Assembly (NCBI RefSeq): GCF_000376885.1
Contig: NZ_AQXR01000009.1
Span: forward strand, 62,001-126,000
Source: Alloscardovia criceti DSM 17774
Lineage (GTDB): Bacteria > Actinomycetota > Actinomycetes > Actinomycetales > Bifidobacteriaceae
DNA: 64,000 nt
Reading direction: 5' to 3'
Part shown: one piece after another, positions 1 through 8,627 of the stretch
Numbering within the stretch: the stretch's first letter is position 1
Layout: every line of letters starts with the position of its first letter
The notes under the pieces: model-generated
What the model saw: the letters and a program-made list of their open reading frames with translations, nothing else
What the model was told of the DNA's origin: nothing
Database searches by the model: none
Translations under genes and position numbers: made by a program

Positions 1-149
1 AGTGTTCAATATTTGACGTCGCACTGTGTTCGTTCTGCGTTGAAAACATTATAGGTGTATCGTTTTACAAGGAAGCGTATTTGGGTCGACGATGTGGCCT
101 GAATGCGCACGAAACGTGGTCGCAGCTATACAACGATTGGAGCACAATC

Positions 150-1052
150 ATGACAGACACCACACAACAGCGCACAATTACACTCAGCAATGGCGTAGAA
201 ATGCCTTTGGTAGGTTTTGGCACCTTCCAGCCTTCTGCTAGCGCAGGCGAGGGAGTCAATGATAACGATGCTGAAACCGCCGTATTTGAAGCCCTTAAAG
301 CTGGCTATCGTCTCATCGATACCGCTGCTTTTTACCAGACAGAGGCTGCCGTAGGTCGTGCAGTGCGCCGCGCCGAGGACGAGCTCGGCATCCAGCGCTC
401 CGATATTTTCATTACCACTAAATTGTGGTGGACGTCCGCTACTTATGACAAGGCTGCTCATGCGTACGAGCGTTCGCTGGAGCGTGCGGGCTTGGATTAC
501 TATGACCTGTATCTCATCCACAATCCGCTCAATGATATGTATGGCGCTTGGCGCGCGATGATGGAGCTGTATAAGAACGGTCAGGTGCGTGCCATTGGCG
601 TGAGCAACTACTCGCGAACGCGTCTCGAGGATTTCATCACTTTTAATGAAATCGCACCTCACGTCAACCAAATTGAGGTGAATGTTTACCATCAGCAGGA
701 TCTGGATGTGAACTATATGAACGAGCACGATATTCGAATCCAGGCTTGGGGGCCGTTTGCACGTGCCAAGCATGATCTTTTCCATAATGAGACTCTGATG
801 CAGATTGCGGAAAAGTACCAGAAAACTACCGCTCAGGTGGTGGTGCGCTGGCTTGTGCAGCGGGGCATTACGGCTCTGCCAAAGAGCGTCAACCCACAAC
901 GTGTGCGTGATAATTTCGATGTGTGGGATTTCGAGCTGACGGCTGAAGATATGGAGCTCATCCATACGCTGGATACGGGCACGAGTCAATTCTTTGATTG
1001 GTCTGATCCTGCGGCTTACAGCCGTTTGGTGAAGTTGCCTTTTGAAGACTAA
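150..1052 (+). CDS. Aldo/keto reductase, 300 aa
   Basis: NAD(P)H-dependent oxidoreductase of the aldo/keto reductase superfamily, probably reducing small carbonyl compounds in the cytoplasm. The catalytic tetrad is visible: D57 and Y62 in LIDTAAFY, K91 in TTKLW and H124 in LIHNP. The C-terminal half has the family sequences AIGVSNY, NQIEVN and LPKSVNPQRVRDNF, which form the barrel end and cofactor pocket. Length is normal for the family. The ATG at 150 was chosen over the in-frame ATG at 81 because the protein then starts just before the first barrel strand and GGAG lies 7 nt upstream. The gene converges on the pyruvate oxidase gene and shares a terminator with it. The true substrate cannot be told from sequence. 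Confidence 0.93.
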   Translation: MTDTTQQRTITLSNGVEMPLVGFGTFQPSASAGEGVNDNDAETAVFEALKAGYRLIDTAAFYQTEAAVGRAVRRAEDELGIQRSDIFITTKLWWTSATYDKAAHAYERSLERAGLDYYDLYLIHNPLNDMYGAWRAMMELYKNGQVRAIGVSNYSRTRLEDFITFNEIAPHVNQIEVNVYHQQDLDVNYMNEHDIRIQAWGPFARAKHDLFHNETLMQIAEKYQKTTAQVVVRWLVQRGITALPKSVNPQRVRDNFDVWDFELTAEDMELIHTLDTGTSQFFDWSDPAAYSRLVKLPFED

Positions 1053-1117
1053 TGCGTTGTTTGCTTTGAGATAATCAGACGCAACACGGTTCAATACATC
1101 CATAAAGCAATGAAGAA

Positions 1118-1156
1118 GTCCCGTTATCTCTAGCCCAAGAGATAACGGGACTTTTG
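1118..1156. terminator. Bidirectional intrinsic terminator between convergent genes
   Basis: A perfect 13-bp stem (1118-1130 pairing with 1139-1151) with an 8-nt loop, followed by TTTTGTG on the + strand and by a T-rich stretch on the - strand. It lies between the stops of the aldo/keto reductase and pyruvate oxidase genes and probably serves both. Confidence 0.85.
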
Positions 1157-1175
1157 TGTGAGCCTGAGTATGAAA

Positions 1176-3050
1176 CTAGGCTTCTACTCCTTCTTGCTCG
1201 AAGTAGTAGGTCATTGGCAGAAGTTCCTCACCATCATAGGATGCGAAGAATTCTTCCAAGCTATCTGGATGCTTCAAAGTACCGTTGGAATTGTACTTTG
1301 GATTAATCGTCTCCACGAACTTGCCATCTTCCACATGGAATTCAAGCTCTTCTACAGGCAAACCACGCTTATCCGTAATTTTGGCATCGATGAGGAATGG
1401 GCGACCTGCCTGGGTTACTTCAATTGCCTTGTCGAAAGCGGCTGGAAGTTCATCAGAGGAACGCACTGTAACGGACTCTACGCCCATGCCCTGCGCAATC
1501 ATGGCAAAGTCTTGATCTTCTAGGAAGATGCCCGAATGCTGTGGGATCGGCAAATCATCCTGCTCCGACTTGATGAAGTTCAAGGCCGCGTTCGACGTAA
1601 TGACGTTGATGACAGGCAGCTTGTACTTCTTCTGAGTGATAAGGTCCTGCATCACCATGGAGAATGCGCCATCGCCGGAAATATTGAAAATCTGGCGTTC
1701 TGGGAAGCTCAGCGCGCCTGCCAGTGAACCTGGCAAACCGTACCCCATGGAAGCGAAGAGCGCAGAGATAGTCCACTTATTCTTTGGCGTCAAGTGCAGG
1801 TAACGGAAGGAGTTGATAATGTTGTCACCCACATCGATGGAGAAAACAGCATCCTCCTCAGCGACACGGTTGATTTCCTTGTACACGGCTTCGAATTCGA
1901 GTGGATTCGATGGACGGTTAGTCATCTTATCCAAGTATTCGCGCCAATTCTTGTTGGCAGCCACTACTGCGCGGTAGAACGGGGAGGATGGCGATGGCTC
2001 GGACATCTCTAGAGCTTTCTCGACGAAGGCGGTGGCATCGGACCATACGCCGTAATCGAGGAAGTGATGCGAGCCGAAATGGCCGGAATCTGCATCGATT
2101 TGGATGAACTTGAACTTGTGCGTGCGGTAGACGAGGTTTGCGAATGGGAAGTTCGATCCCAAGGCAATAACGAGATCTGCCGTGGCGAATGCTTCGTCTG
2201 CAGCCTTCGAGGCCGCGCGGTTTGCGTAGCCGAGGTTTGCTTCGAAATCGTCTGGCACGAGGCCCTTGGCAAGGCCGGTGAGAATCAACGGGATTTGGAG
2301 CTTCTTGGACAGCTCGGCAAGCTTTTCGCCGCCGGCTTGGATGCCGCGGCCCACGTGGATGATTGGGCGTTTGGCGGCCTTAATCATCTTGATCACAGTG
2401 CTTACTTCCTCATCCGTTGGCTGTGGAAGTGGGGCTGGCTTGCGGTCGGTTGGCGACGAGCTGGAATATGGCTCATCTGGAATCTGCACGTAGCCGTAAT
2501 CGTTAGGGATGACGACTACTGCCACACCCTTATGCTTGTAGGCTTCGCGCACGGCCTTGTCGACTACGTAAGGAAGGCTTTCCGGCGTCATCACAGTGCG
2601 ATCGTAGATGGCGACATCTTCAAACATAGGGTTTTCGGCGAATTCCTGGAAGTAATTGTAATTCATGTTGGTGCTTGGCACCTGGCCAATCAACGCCACA
2701 ACCGGAGCGTGATCCTCACGGGCATCGTAGAGGCCGGTCAGCAGATTCGTAGCACCCGGACCAGCCGAACCGAAGCACACTTGCACGCGGCCGGTTAGCT
2801 TTGCATCTGCGGAAGCTGCGAGCGCGGCGACCTGCTCGTGGCGGACTTGAATGTATTGAATATTGTCTTTTTCAGCATCCAGCGCGGCCATGGTGGAATT
2901 GAACGAACCGCCAGGATAACCGTAAATATGCTTGACGCCCCACGATTCAAGAACTCGAAGCATTGCTACGCTTGCTGGGACAGTTGGAACAGTTGAAACA
3001 TTTGATTGTGCTACATCTGGGCTATTGCTACTCATTATGCTCACTTTCAT
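1176..3050 (-). CDS. spxB: Pyruvate oxidase, SpxB/Pox type (ThDP- and FAD-dependent)
   Basis: Predicted to oxidise pyruvate with O2 and phosphate to acetyl phosphate, CO2 and H2O2. The three-domain ThDP fold is clear. The PYR domain carries the catalytic glutamate (E72 in VRHEQ). The middle FAD domain has ALGSNFPFA. The PP domain has a ThDP/Mg motif beginning GDGAF near residue 459 and running to an N-x-x-N-like segment. It resembles streptococcal SpxB closely, including LTPKNKW..LFASMG and the C-terminal EELLP..YYFEQEG. ATG 3050 follows GAGGG at about 6 nt; ATGs at 3062 and 3035 are alternatives. Other pyruvate-decarboxylating ThDP enzymes are less likely. Acetyl phosphate also feeds the bifid shunt. 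No catalase is seen in the window. Confidence 0.88.
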   Translation of the reverse strand: MKVSIMSSNSPDVAQSNVSTVPTVPASVAMLRVLESWGVKHIYGYPGGSFNSTMAALDAEKDNIQYIQVRHEQVAALAASADAKLTGRVQVCFGSAGPGATNLLTGLYDAREDHAPVVALIGQVPSTNMNYNYFQEFAENPMFEDVAIYDRTVMTPESLPYVVDKAVREAYKHKGVAVVVIPNDYGYVQIPDEPYSSSSPTDRKPAPLPQPTDEEVSTVIKMIKAAKRPIIHVGRGIQAGGEKLAELSKKLQIPLILTGLAKGLVPDDFEANLGYANRAASKAADEAFATADLVIALGSNFPFANLVYRTHKFKFIQIDADSGHFGSHHFLDYGVWSDATAFVEKALEMSEPSPSSPFYRAVVAANKNWREYLDKMTNRPSNPLEFEAVYKEINRVAEEDAVFSIDVGDNIINSFRYLHLTPKNKWTISALFASMGYGLPGSLAGALSFPERQIFNISGDGAFSMVMQDLITQKKYKLPVINVITSNAALNFIKSEQDDLPIPQHSGIFLEDQDFAMIAQGMGVESVTVRSSDELPAAFDKAIEVTQAGRPFLIDAKITDKRGLPVEELEFHVEDGKFVETINPKYNSNGTLKHPDSLEEFFASYDGEELLPMTYYFEQEGVEA

Positions 3051-3250
3051 AACAACCCTCATCCTCGAAGGTCCTTACTGTTAAAGTACCACCCTTGCGA
3101 AGCGTTATTCAAGTCGTGAAATCTTGAGAAAAATCACATGCGAGCTTGCTCACAATTGGCTGATTTTGTGGAATTTTTTGGGCTTTGTGTGTGTGGGGGG
3201 GGGGGGGACTTGCGGAAGATTGATGCAGGTGCGGCGATGTTTTGACGAAC

Positions 3251-3952
3251 TTTTTTGCAGATGGGACCATCTGTGAATCGTTAATTGCCTAGTTTTGAGA
3301 AAATAATGGTCACTTGTGCAAAATACCCAGCGGAATCGCAAACTTAAGTGATGATTTCAATGAGAACTTCGATTCATCGTGCTTCCACAATATTGCCGAC
3401 TGAAATTCTCAACGCTTTGCACTGTATCAAGGCGAATTACCCCACACCTACCTATGATTTTGCAGATTGGACCATTTTTAACTGACAATTATCTACATTC
3501 GAGAAAATAGTGGTCACTTGTGCAAAATAGTTCACTCAAGCAAACACGGTGCGCAGTAATTCGGTTTCGTTTCGATGATTCTGAATTCTGGAAGCTTGCA
3601 GGCTACGCTTCCTCATGATTCAGAATTTTTCTCGATGAGTTTTAGCTCACCAGTCTACGTTTTTTGCAAAACGGACCACCTAGATGAGTTCCGCGTCTAA
3701 AATCGAGCACGAAAATGGTCACTTATGCAAAAAACTCTGCCCAAACGACAGACATGGGAGTAATGTCAATCCGATTCCTCGAAATAGCTCATGACGGGCA
3801 CTCTCTTTTTTTCCCCCCCCCCGCCGCATTTACAAGGTTCGGAAGTTTTCCTATTTCGGGTATTAAACTGGCCTATGTTTTTTGCAAAACGGACCGCTTT
3901 TGACCAGCAATCACATCCATATAGAGATGATAATGGTCACTTATACAAAAAA
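3251..3952. repeat. Array of four 75-bp inverted-repeat elements in the pox-MFS gap
   Basis: The 1-kb gap 3063-4084 contains no convincing gene. It holds four elements: 3251-3323, 3458-3527, 3660-3734 and 3878-3952. Each opens with an arm fitting TTTTTTGCA-N5-GACCAT and closes with the inverted arm, ATGGTC-N5-TGCAAAAA. The four starts are 207, 202 and 218 bp apart, so the array is nearly regular. Interiors are about 35 bp and diverged; the first two resemble each other. The same gap carries a G13 tract (3195-3207) and a C10 tract (3813-3822). The last element has a mutated closing arm (TATACAAAA). Confidence 0.85.
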
Positions 3953-4084
3953 TCTCCGTAAAGCAACCTACATTCGTTGCAATACGAAGATTTTCGATGT
4001 TGACCGTGTCAGCGTCGTTTCTGGTTCAGCGACTCAGTAATCTAGTGACTCAACAACTCAGCAATCTAGCGCTTCAGCCACTGC

Positions 4085-5335
4085 TTACTTCTTCGACTTA
4101 TTCATCTGTAGAAGCGAAAAACGCACACCGAGCAAGATGATGTAAGCCACGCCGATATTGACCACCATGACAGCGCCCACCTGACCGAGTAAGTCTGCAG
4201 CGATTCCCATGATTGGCGGGACGATTGCGCCACCTACCAATCCGGTAATCATTAGACCGGAAATTTCGTTTTGATGCTCAGGCATGTCATTGAGCAACTG
4301 CGCGAGCACAATACTGAAGATGTTTACATTGCCGAAGCCAATGATGAACGTTGCAATCCAAAACTCCCATACCGGTGGATTCGTTGGCGCTGTCGAGAAA
4401 TGATAGAAGAGGAACAGCGCGAACAGCATAATTCCGCCGCACAATTGTAGCGCCGTTTTGCCGCTCATCTTTGGCAAGAAAATACCGCCCAAGAAACTAC
4501 CAAACATACGGCCGATGAAATAGACCATTGTTGCGGATGTGGCTGTACTCAGAGCAATGCCCGTATGCTCCATAAGAATGCGCGGAGCCTGAGCATTCAT
4601 ACCCACATCCATACCCACATGGGCAATAATTGCAAAAAAACCGAGTAAAACTGCGCGGTTTTTCAGCAGAGAAAATGCGCTGCCTACCGTCACCTCGGTA
4701 GTTGGTTCGGGCTCGTCAATTTTGTCGAATTGCAAGGCGAGTGCGCCCACTACAGCCACGATGAGATAGACCACATACAGTCCCCACCATGCGCCGAATT
4801 GAATCAACATCCATGATGCGATGTATGGAGCGAGCAGAGATGCGATTGAGCGGATGAACTGTCCTAGCGTCAGCATAGACGATACTCGTTCGCTGGACAC
4901 GAATGCTGCCATCAATGGATTGAGCGATACCTGGTTCAGCGTATTTCCAATGCCGAGCAGGCAGAAGGAAATGACGATAAGCACGAAGCGCGCTCTTCCT
5001 TGAGTTGCCAGATATGCAAAAATCGGCACAATCATAGCGGCCACGGTAATCCAAATGGACAAAATAACGGTCATACGACGCCCGATTTTGTTCATGAGGA
5101 TGCTCGTTGGCACGGATAGCAGCAAAAACCAGAAGAACACCATAGTTGTAAACAAATTCGCCGTGGAATTTGAAAGATTGAATTCTGGTTTTACATAATT
5201 TGTCGCGGTTCCTACAAGATCCACAAAAGCCATTACGAAAAAGGCGATAAAAATAGGAACGAGTCGAATGAATCCTATTTTTGTAGAATTTGTTGCTGAT
5301 TTTGTAGGCGCAACGTTATTTTCTGATGTTTTCAT
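4085..5335 (-). CDS. MFS transporter, FucP/GlcP-like sugar:proton symporter
   Basis: Polytopic inner-membrane transporter of 416 aa with about 12 hydrophobic segments. The loop sequence NKIGRR after the second or third helix is the usual MFS signature, and a hydrophilic central loop (DKIDEPEPTTEV) splits the protein into two halves. Overall composition and order suggest the fucose/glucose symporter branch, but the substrate is not certain. ATG 5335 is preferred because GGGGAGG lies upstream; the in-frame ATG at 5362 has no ribosome site. The gene stands alone between two arrays of inverted repeats, so it is likely transcribed from its own promoter inside repeat-rich DNA. No regulator lies next to it. 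Confidence 0.8.
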   Translation of the reverse strand: MKTSENNVAPTKSATNSTKIGFIRLVPIFIAFFVMAFVDLVGTATNYVKPEFNLSNSTANLFTTMVFFWFLLLSVPTSILMNKIGRRMTVILSIWITVAAMIVPIFAYLATQGRARFVLIVISFCLLGIGNTLNQVSLNPLMAAFVSSERVSSMLTLGQFIRSIASLLAPYIASWMLIQFGAWWGLYVVYLIVAVVGALALQFDKIDEPEPTTEVTVGSAFSLLKNRAVLLGFFAIIAHVGMDVGMNAQAPRILMEHTGIALSTATSATMVYFIGRMFGSFLGGIFLPKMSGKTALQLCGGIMLFALFLFYHFSTAPTNPPVWEFWIATFIIGFGNVNIFSIVLAQLLNDMPEHQNEISGLMITGLVGGAIVPPIMGIAADLLGQVGAVMVVNIGVAYIILLGVRFSLLQMNKSKK

Positions 5336-5527
5336 ATCAGGAAAACCTCCCCATTGAATCATAATCGAAAAAGAGCCAAAAAATGGAGACTTTCGCTGTC
5401 ATCGTGATATATTGAAATTTTGCCTCAGATTCGTGGAATGTGGATAGTTTTCCCTTTGAATCGGTGTGTGGATTCGATTGTAAGGCGAGGATGTAACTGT
5501 TGGGCTTGATGGTCTGAATCTGGCAAG

Positions 5528-6177
5528 TTTTTTGCAGAACAGACCACTTTTTATGAGATGAGGTACTGAGTTTCGCTCTTCTGTGGTCACTTTTGCAAAA
5601 AAGTTGGGCAATATAGAAAAGTCTTAGTAAAAAAGCAACGGTGGAAAGCCAAGTTGGAACGCTCAAGTGGAAAATATCCATTTCATTTTCTTTGGACTCT
5701 TCTCTGACCTACATTTTTTGCAGACCGGACCATTGAGCTATGCTGTCTGGGCTTTTCCCCTAATGAAAGTGGTCCGTTGTACAAAGAAGTACACCGAACC
5801 TCGAAACTTGCTCGGTCTTTTCACTTTGAATCTTTAACCGACCGACGTTTTTTGCATAAGTGACCATTCTGGGACTTGGACTGGTTATCAAAATGGTCAG
5901 ACATGATCACTTATGCAAAAGATTGGCCTCAAAGTCCCAGTTGATCCATATATTTCCACTTTTTTGCAGAAAGGACCATTTCGCTGCGCCATCCTGGTCC
6001 GTTTCATGACTAATGTGGTCCGTTGTGCAAAAAACTGTAGCGAAACACAAAACTAACCAACCTGAAAATCACAAACTGCACTAGTGACACAACTTCTTCC
6101 ATACTTTTGCACCTGAGACCATTTGAGTGCATCTAAATATAGGTCTAGGGACCAGCTGTGGTCACATGTGCAAAAAA
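5528..6177. repeat. Array of five 73-75-bp inverted-repeat elements
   Basis: The gap between the MFS and YhgE genes (5336-6265) holds five elements: 5528-5602, 5714-5785, 5848-5920, 5960-6033 and 6105-6177. Arms follow TTTTTTGCA-N5-GACCA(T/C). In the third element both arms carry the same central five bases (TAAGT), so its stem could pair throughout; in the others the five bases mostly differ. The second element has a decayed closing arm (TACAAAG). I see no gene or clear promoter in the rest of the gap. Confidence 0.85.
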
Positions 6178-6265
6178 TGTGGGACACAGCCACGCATGGC
6201 CCCACATTCTCCAGAAACGTGAAGTGAAAGCCTGTCACAAGTCACAAAGCCCAGGCGTTTACACA

Positions 6266-8626
6266 TCACTCCCCATACACACCGGTCTTGTCCAGCTGCT
6301 CCATTACCCAATTCGTACGCACAAGCGGCCGCGCGATAATCAAGCCCACGATAAGCGCAGGCACAAGGAACAGCGCAAACTTGCCCAAAGCCACCCAGTA
6401 TTCATTCTGATACGAACCCGCAATAGCCGCATGCATCGCCTGAAGCCCATACCTAAACGGCAGCAGCGGATACACGGTTTGGAAGAATTTCGGCATGAGT
6501 TCCACAGGGAAGGTACCGCCTGCACCCGCAACCTGCATCACCATCAAGACCACAGCTATCGCCTTGCCCACGGCACCGAAGGCCAAAGTCAACGCATACA
6601 TCAAGGTGGAGAAGACCAGGCTTGCCATCCACGCCGCAAGGAACAGCTGCCATGGATTCTCGCATTGGATCTTAAGGAACCACAGGTTGCCCATGATGAT
6701 GAGCGTCGACTGGAAAAGCGAAATCAGCAGGAAGGTCAAGTATCGTCCCCAGTACTCCGAGCCCAATCCAAGCCCGAAGGCCGTTGTATTCCCCGCCACG
6801 TGTGGCTTCGCCTTGTCTGGCAGATTCTCGTAGAGCTGCTCGACGCTAGAAAGTCCCAAAACCTTGGCCTTCAGCTTGTCAGATACGCTCGTTTTCATCA
6901 TGGCTACAAGGAAGACGCTTCCCACCCAGATGGCGAGGATAGTATAGAAGCCAGCCATTGCGGAGCCATAGTTTTCAATGGCAAACACAGCATTACGCTG
7001 GAGTTTAACCGGCGACGAAAGCTCTGCTGCGAGTTCCACGGCTGAGCGGTCGCTGTCGGTCAGCACGGACAGCGATTGAGTGCCAGCATTGACACTATCG
7101 GAGAGCTTCGTAGCCAGATTGCGCAACGATTGTGCAGAATCGCCCAGCGTAGTATGCGCATCATTCATAGCTGCCACCACATCATCAACTGTGGCGCTTG
7201 CCGTAGCGCTTTTTGCTTCCAAGGCATTCAGCACGGCGTGTACAGAGCTAGACGCTTGCTGCGATTTATCCGCCGTATCGTTGAGCTTGCTAGATAAATC
7301 ATCGAGCTGCGGCTTCACACTGGAGGAGTACGTATTTTTTGCATTCTGAACCGTAGCTTTGACGGCTTCAATCTGCTTTTTCAGTTCCTCTTTTTGACTG
7401 GAAATAGTGCTTTGTGCGGTTGAAATATTTTGGGAAGCAGTTGAGATACGGTTGCCCACAGTCGAAATGTCTGAGGATGCCTGATTCAGGCTCGCAATCA
7501 CAGCATCCAGCTCACTCGATAGGCGCGCTTTTGTGGCATCCGAAAGATCCGAAGAGGAATTGACTTGATCTTTCACGCGCGTCAGCGATGCCGCCAAATC
7601 ATCGTACCGACCAGAAGACTGGCTAATAGCACCACCCAAGGTCGACATATGCTGCGTCATATCATCCACAGACGTGGAAATCGGCGCCGTCAAAGAATCT
7701 AGCTGAGAGGAGACGGAGTCCAAGCTGGAAGCCGCACTCTCCAATGCTGTGCTCACGGCCGACACCGAGGCAGATGACGACTGCGCGAGGTTTTTCACAC
7801 TATTGACGGTATTATCCAGCTCTGCTTTTACGTCTCCAGCCCCCTGAGTGCCCTGAGAAATAATACTTTGTGAAGAATCCACCAAGCCTGCGCTAGCCGT
7901 TAAGAGCTGAGCATACGAGGACAGCTGATTTCCAGCCGCATCCACATCATCCGCCACAGCATTCAGCCTCGTCACAGCCGTGCTGACATACTGCTTGCCC
8001 TCATCACTCGTCGCAAAAGTATGGACATTATCCGCCAAATTCAACGCTACAGCGGCCACCGATTCCGAAAACGTACTCGAAATTTGGGTGACAACGGTAT
8101 CCGCGGCGCTTTGCGTAATGCGCGGCGCAATCGCATTGGATTTTTCGTTGATATAGTACTCAATGCTGGCCTGCTGGGCGTCGTTGGAAAATACGGTCAT
8201 CATATGGGCGCTGAAATCCTGAGGGATGACGATGGCAGCATAGTAGGTGCCCGCGTTCACGCCTTCCACCGCCTCGTCTTTAGAGACAAATTGCCAATCT
8301 AGCTTGTCATTGGCACGCAGGGAGGACTCCACATTATTGCCCACATTGAGCGGAACGGCTATGAGATCAGACTGATAACCCTCATCTTCATTGGCCACGG
8401 CAACTTTGAGCTGGTTCGTACTTCCATAGGGATCCCAGCTGGCAGCAATGTTAAACCAGGCATAAAGCGCTGGCACAATGACGAGTCCCATCAGCACTAC
8501 AACGCCGATGACATTGCGGAAAAGATGACGCTGATCTTCTACAAAGATTTTTGCAATATTGACAAAGGGATTTTGCCAAAGAGCGCGAGGCTTGCGTGAC
8601 TTTTTCTGAGGTTGATTTTCAGCCAT
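6266..8626 (-). CDS. YhgE/Pip-domain membrane protein, 786 aa
   Basis: Large membrane protein of the YhgE/Pip (phage infection protein) family, distantly related to ABC-2 type permeases. One N-terminal helix (about residues 38-60) is followed by the family signature near SWDPYG and VAVANEDEG. A long extracytoplasmic region follows, rich in Ser, Ala and Gln and predicted to be helical or coiled. The C-terminal third has about five helices, including the GGTFPVELMP segment typical of the family. ATG 8626 follows GGAGG and lies 1 nt after the stop of the upstream paralogue, so the two are co-translated. Family roles proposed elsewhere include phage adsorption and secretion; none is shown here. 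Confidence 0.87.
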   Translation of the reverse strand: MAENQPQKKSRKPRALWQNPFVNIAKIFVEDQRHLFRNVIGVVVLMGLVIVPALYAWFNIAASWDPYGSTNQLKVAVANEDEGYQSDLIAVPLNVGNNVESSLRANDKLDWQFVSKDEAVEGVNAGTYYAAIVIPQDFSAHMMTVFSNDAQQASIEYYINEKSNAIAPRITQSAADTVVTQISSTFSESVAAVALNLADNVHTFATSDEGKQYVSTAVTRLNAVADDVDAAGNQLSSYAQLLTASAGLVDSSQSIISQGTQGAGDVKAELDNTVNSVKNLAQSSSASVSAVSTALESAASSLDSVSSQLDSLTAPISTSVDDMTQHMSTLGGAISQSSGRYDDLAASLTRVKDQVNSSSDLSDATKARLSSELDAVIASLNQASSDISTVGNRISTASQNISTAQSTISSQKEELKKQIEAVKATVQNAKNTYSSSVKPQLDDLSSKLNDTADKSQQASSSVHAVLNALEAKSATASATVDDVVAAMNDAHTTLGDSAQSLRNLATKLSDSVNAGTQSLSVLTDSDRSAVELAAELSSPVKLQRNAVFAIENYGSAMAGFYTILAIWVGSVFLVAMMKTSVSDKLKAKVLGLSSVEQLYENLPDKAKPHVAGNTTAFGLGLGSEYWGRYLTFLLISLFQSTLIIMGNLWFLKIQCENPWQLFLAAWMASLVFSTLMYALTLAFGAVGKAIAVVLMVMQVAGAGGTFPVELMPKFFQTVYPLLPFRYGLQAMHAAIAGSYQNEYWVALGKFALFLVPALIVGLIIARPLVRTNWVMEQLDKTGVYGE

Positions 8627-8627
8627 G

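Noticed and set aside
126-1103. Long open frame antisense to the aldo/keto reductase
   Set aside because: Lies fully opposite a clear gene and has no recognisable domain; an artefact of codon use.
3251-6177. Integron attC array
   Set aside because: Arms do not match attC core motifs, gaps are too short to be cassettes, and there is no integron integrase.
6158-7045. 295-codon open frame opposite yhgE
   Set aside because: Antisense to a conserved gene, with His/Arg-rich shadow composition.
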